Below, one piece after another: positions 47,442-47,874 of a DNA stretch of 47,874 bases (position 1 is its first letter; every line of letters begins with the position of its first letter). The stretch covers positions 1 through 47,874 of the forward strand of contig JAPKFB010000035.1 in NCBI GenBank assembly GCA_028821775.1, read 5' to 3'. The notes beneath the pieces were generated by a model, which searched no databases, was not told the DNA's origin, and worked only from the letters and a program-made list of their open reading frames with translations. Source of the stretch: Roseibacillus sp. (GTDB taxonomy: Bacteria > Verrucomicrobiota > Verrucomicrobiia > Verrucomicrobiales > Akkermansiaceae). Made by a program: the position numbers and the translations under genes.

Positions 47442-47874
47442 ATGATCGGGGACGCCGGACGCCGCAGGCAGGTCCTCACCAAGCTTTGTAAAAACGCGGT
47501 CAACCTGACCGAGCAAGGTGAGGTCGAACCCAGTATCGACACCCTAGAGCGAGAGCCCGATTGCATGACTCTCGAGTTTTCCGTTCGCGACACCAGTCCG
47601 GCCTTCACGCCCGAAGAACGGGAAACGCTCATGGCCCCCTTCGCCCAATTCACTAGTGGGGGCACGCGGCGCCTGGTAGTTGATGACCACCTTCTGGCGC
47701 GTAAAACGGCGGCCCGATTCCCGAAGTCGTTCGACTTCGATGTCACAGTCGCTGAGACCGGCGCACATGCCATCGAAATGGTCGAAGAGACCTGCGGTCG
47801 CGACCATCCCTTCCAGTTTGTCTTCATGGACTTCCTCATGCCCGGCATGAACGGGCTGGAGACCGCCAAGCGCC
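47442..47874 (+). pseudogene. decayed hybrid histidine kinase (ATPase remnant fused to receiver domain), runs off the window
   Basis: 144 codons, open to the window edge. It begins with the middle of a kinase ATPase domain: GDAGRRRQVLTKLCKNAV (N-box), VRDTSPAFTPEER where the G1 box DTGxGI should be, then LMAPFAQF. The G2 box and the whole of the remaining ATPase domain are missing; the reading goes straight into a receiver domain: RLVVDDHLLARK with the acidic pair at 81-82, and FVFMDFLMPGMNGLE with phospho-acceptor Asp130. No dimerisation or sensor part is present upstream. It cannot be an active kinase, but the receiver part looks intact and might still be expressed. Confidence 0.75.

Overview
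The window is a GC-rich chromosomal segment. Its protein families point to the PVC group, most likely Verrucomicrobiota. The pointers are Tat-exported Gfo/Idh/MocA proteins, several type I sulfatases, 3-keto-disaccharide hydrolase (DUF1080) proteins, secreted beta-propellers, a 'PVC-type' dehydrogenase-like propeller, DUF3500, DUF3127, and a Trp-rich helical-repeat lipoprotein-like protein. This placement is inferred from gene content; no rRNA or tRNA gene is present to confirm it. Most products carry signal peptides, so the segment is largely a cell-envelope and extracellular toolkit.

Layout. 227-5977 (minus) is a tight six-gene operon: YhdT-like protein, SSS symporter, RidA, a fold-type III PLP enzyme (D-serine dehydratase / D-threonine aldolase), M19 dipeptidase and an SDR oxidoreductase. 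Four of its genes meet in two 4-base overlaps plus a third at the yhdT/symporter junction. It looks like uptake and breakdown of a D-amino acid or dipeptide. A 3'-truncated ECF-type sigma factor diverges from it. 6384-9729 holds carbohydrate esterases, a DUF1080-alpha/beta hydrolase fusion and two gene remnants. 9868-12308 (minus) holds a DUF3500 protein and a secreted protein whose frame is crossed by one in-frame TGA followed by a hairpin with the geometry of a bacterial SECIS: a candidate new selenoprotein. 12396-17431 holds a 1199-residue LamG/propeller protein with an embedded methyltransferase-like fold, then a Tat-exported oxidoreductase. 17626-24495 mixes a P-loop kinase, an OmpA lipoprotein, a DUF3127 OB-fold protein with an SSB-like acidic tail, a DUF1080 protein, a divergent Tat pair (Gfo/Idh/MocA and sugar isomerase) and an SGNH hydrolase. 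24935-33229 holds an esterase, a LolD/MacB-type ABC pair, two sulfatases, an esterase and a tRNA-dihydrouridine synthase. 33311-47391 holds an SGNH-propeller-azurin fusion, two more sulfatases, a purple-acid-phosphatase-like enzyme, a CE15-like esterase, a helical-repeat protein, a propeller and an unknown membrane protein. The window ends in a decayed hybrid histidine kinase.

Working together. The sulfatases, deacetylating or ester-cleaving enzymes (SASA, SGNH, CE15-like, dienelactone-hydrolase-like), DUF1080 proteins and Gfo/Idh/MocA plus sugar-isomerase enzymes fit stepwise removal of sulfate and acyl groups, followed by oxidation and isomerisation of sugars from a complex polysaccharide. 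Gene remnants (sigma factor, WD40, DMT transporter, GNAT, histidine kinase and smaller pieces) lie at the seams between intact genes. This suggests repeated insertion or deletion in an accessory region. No transposase, CRISPR array or RNA gene was seen.
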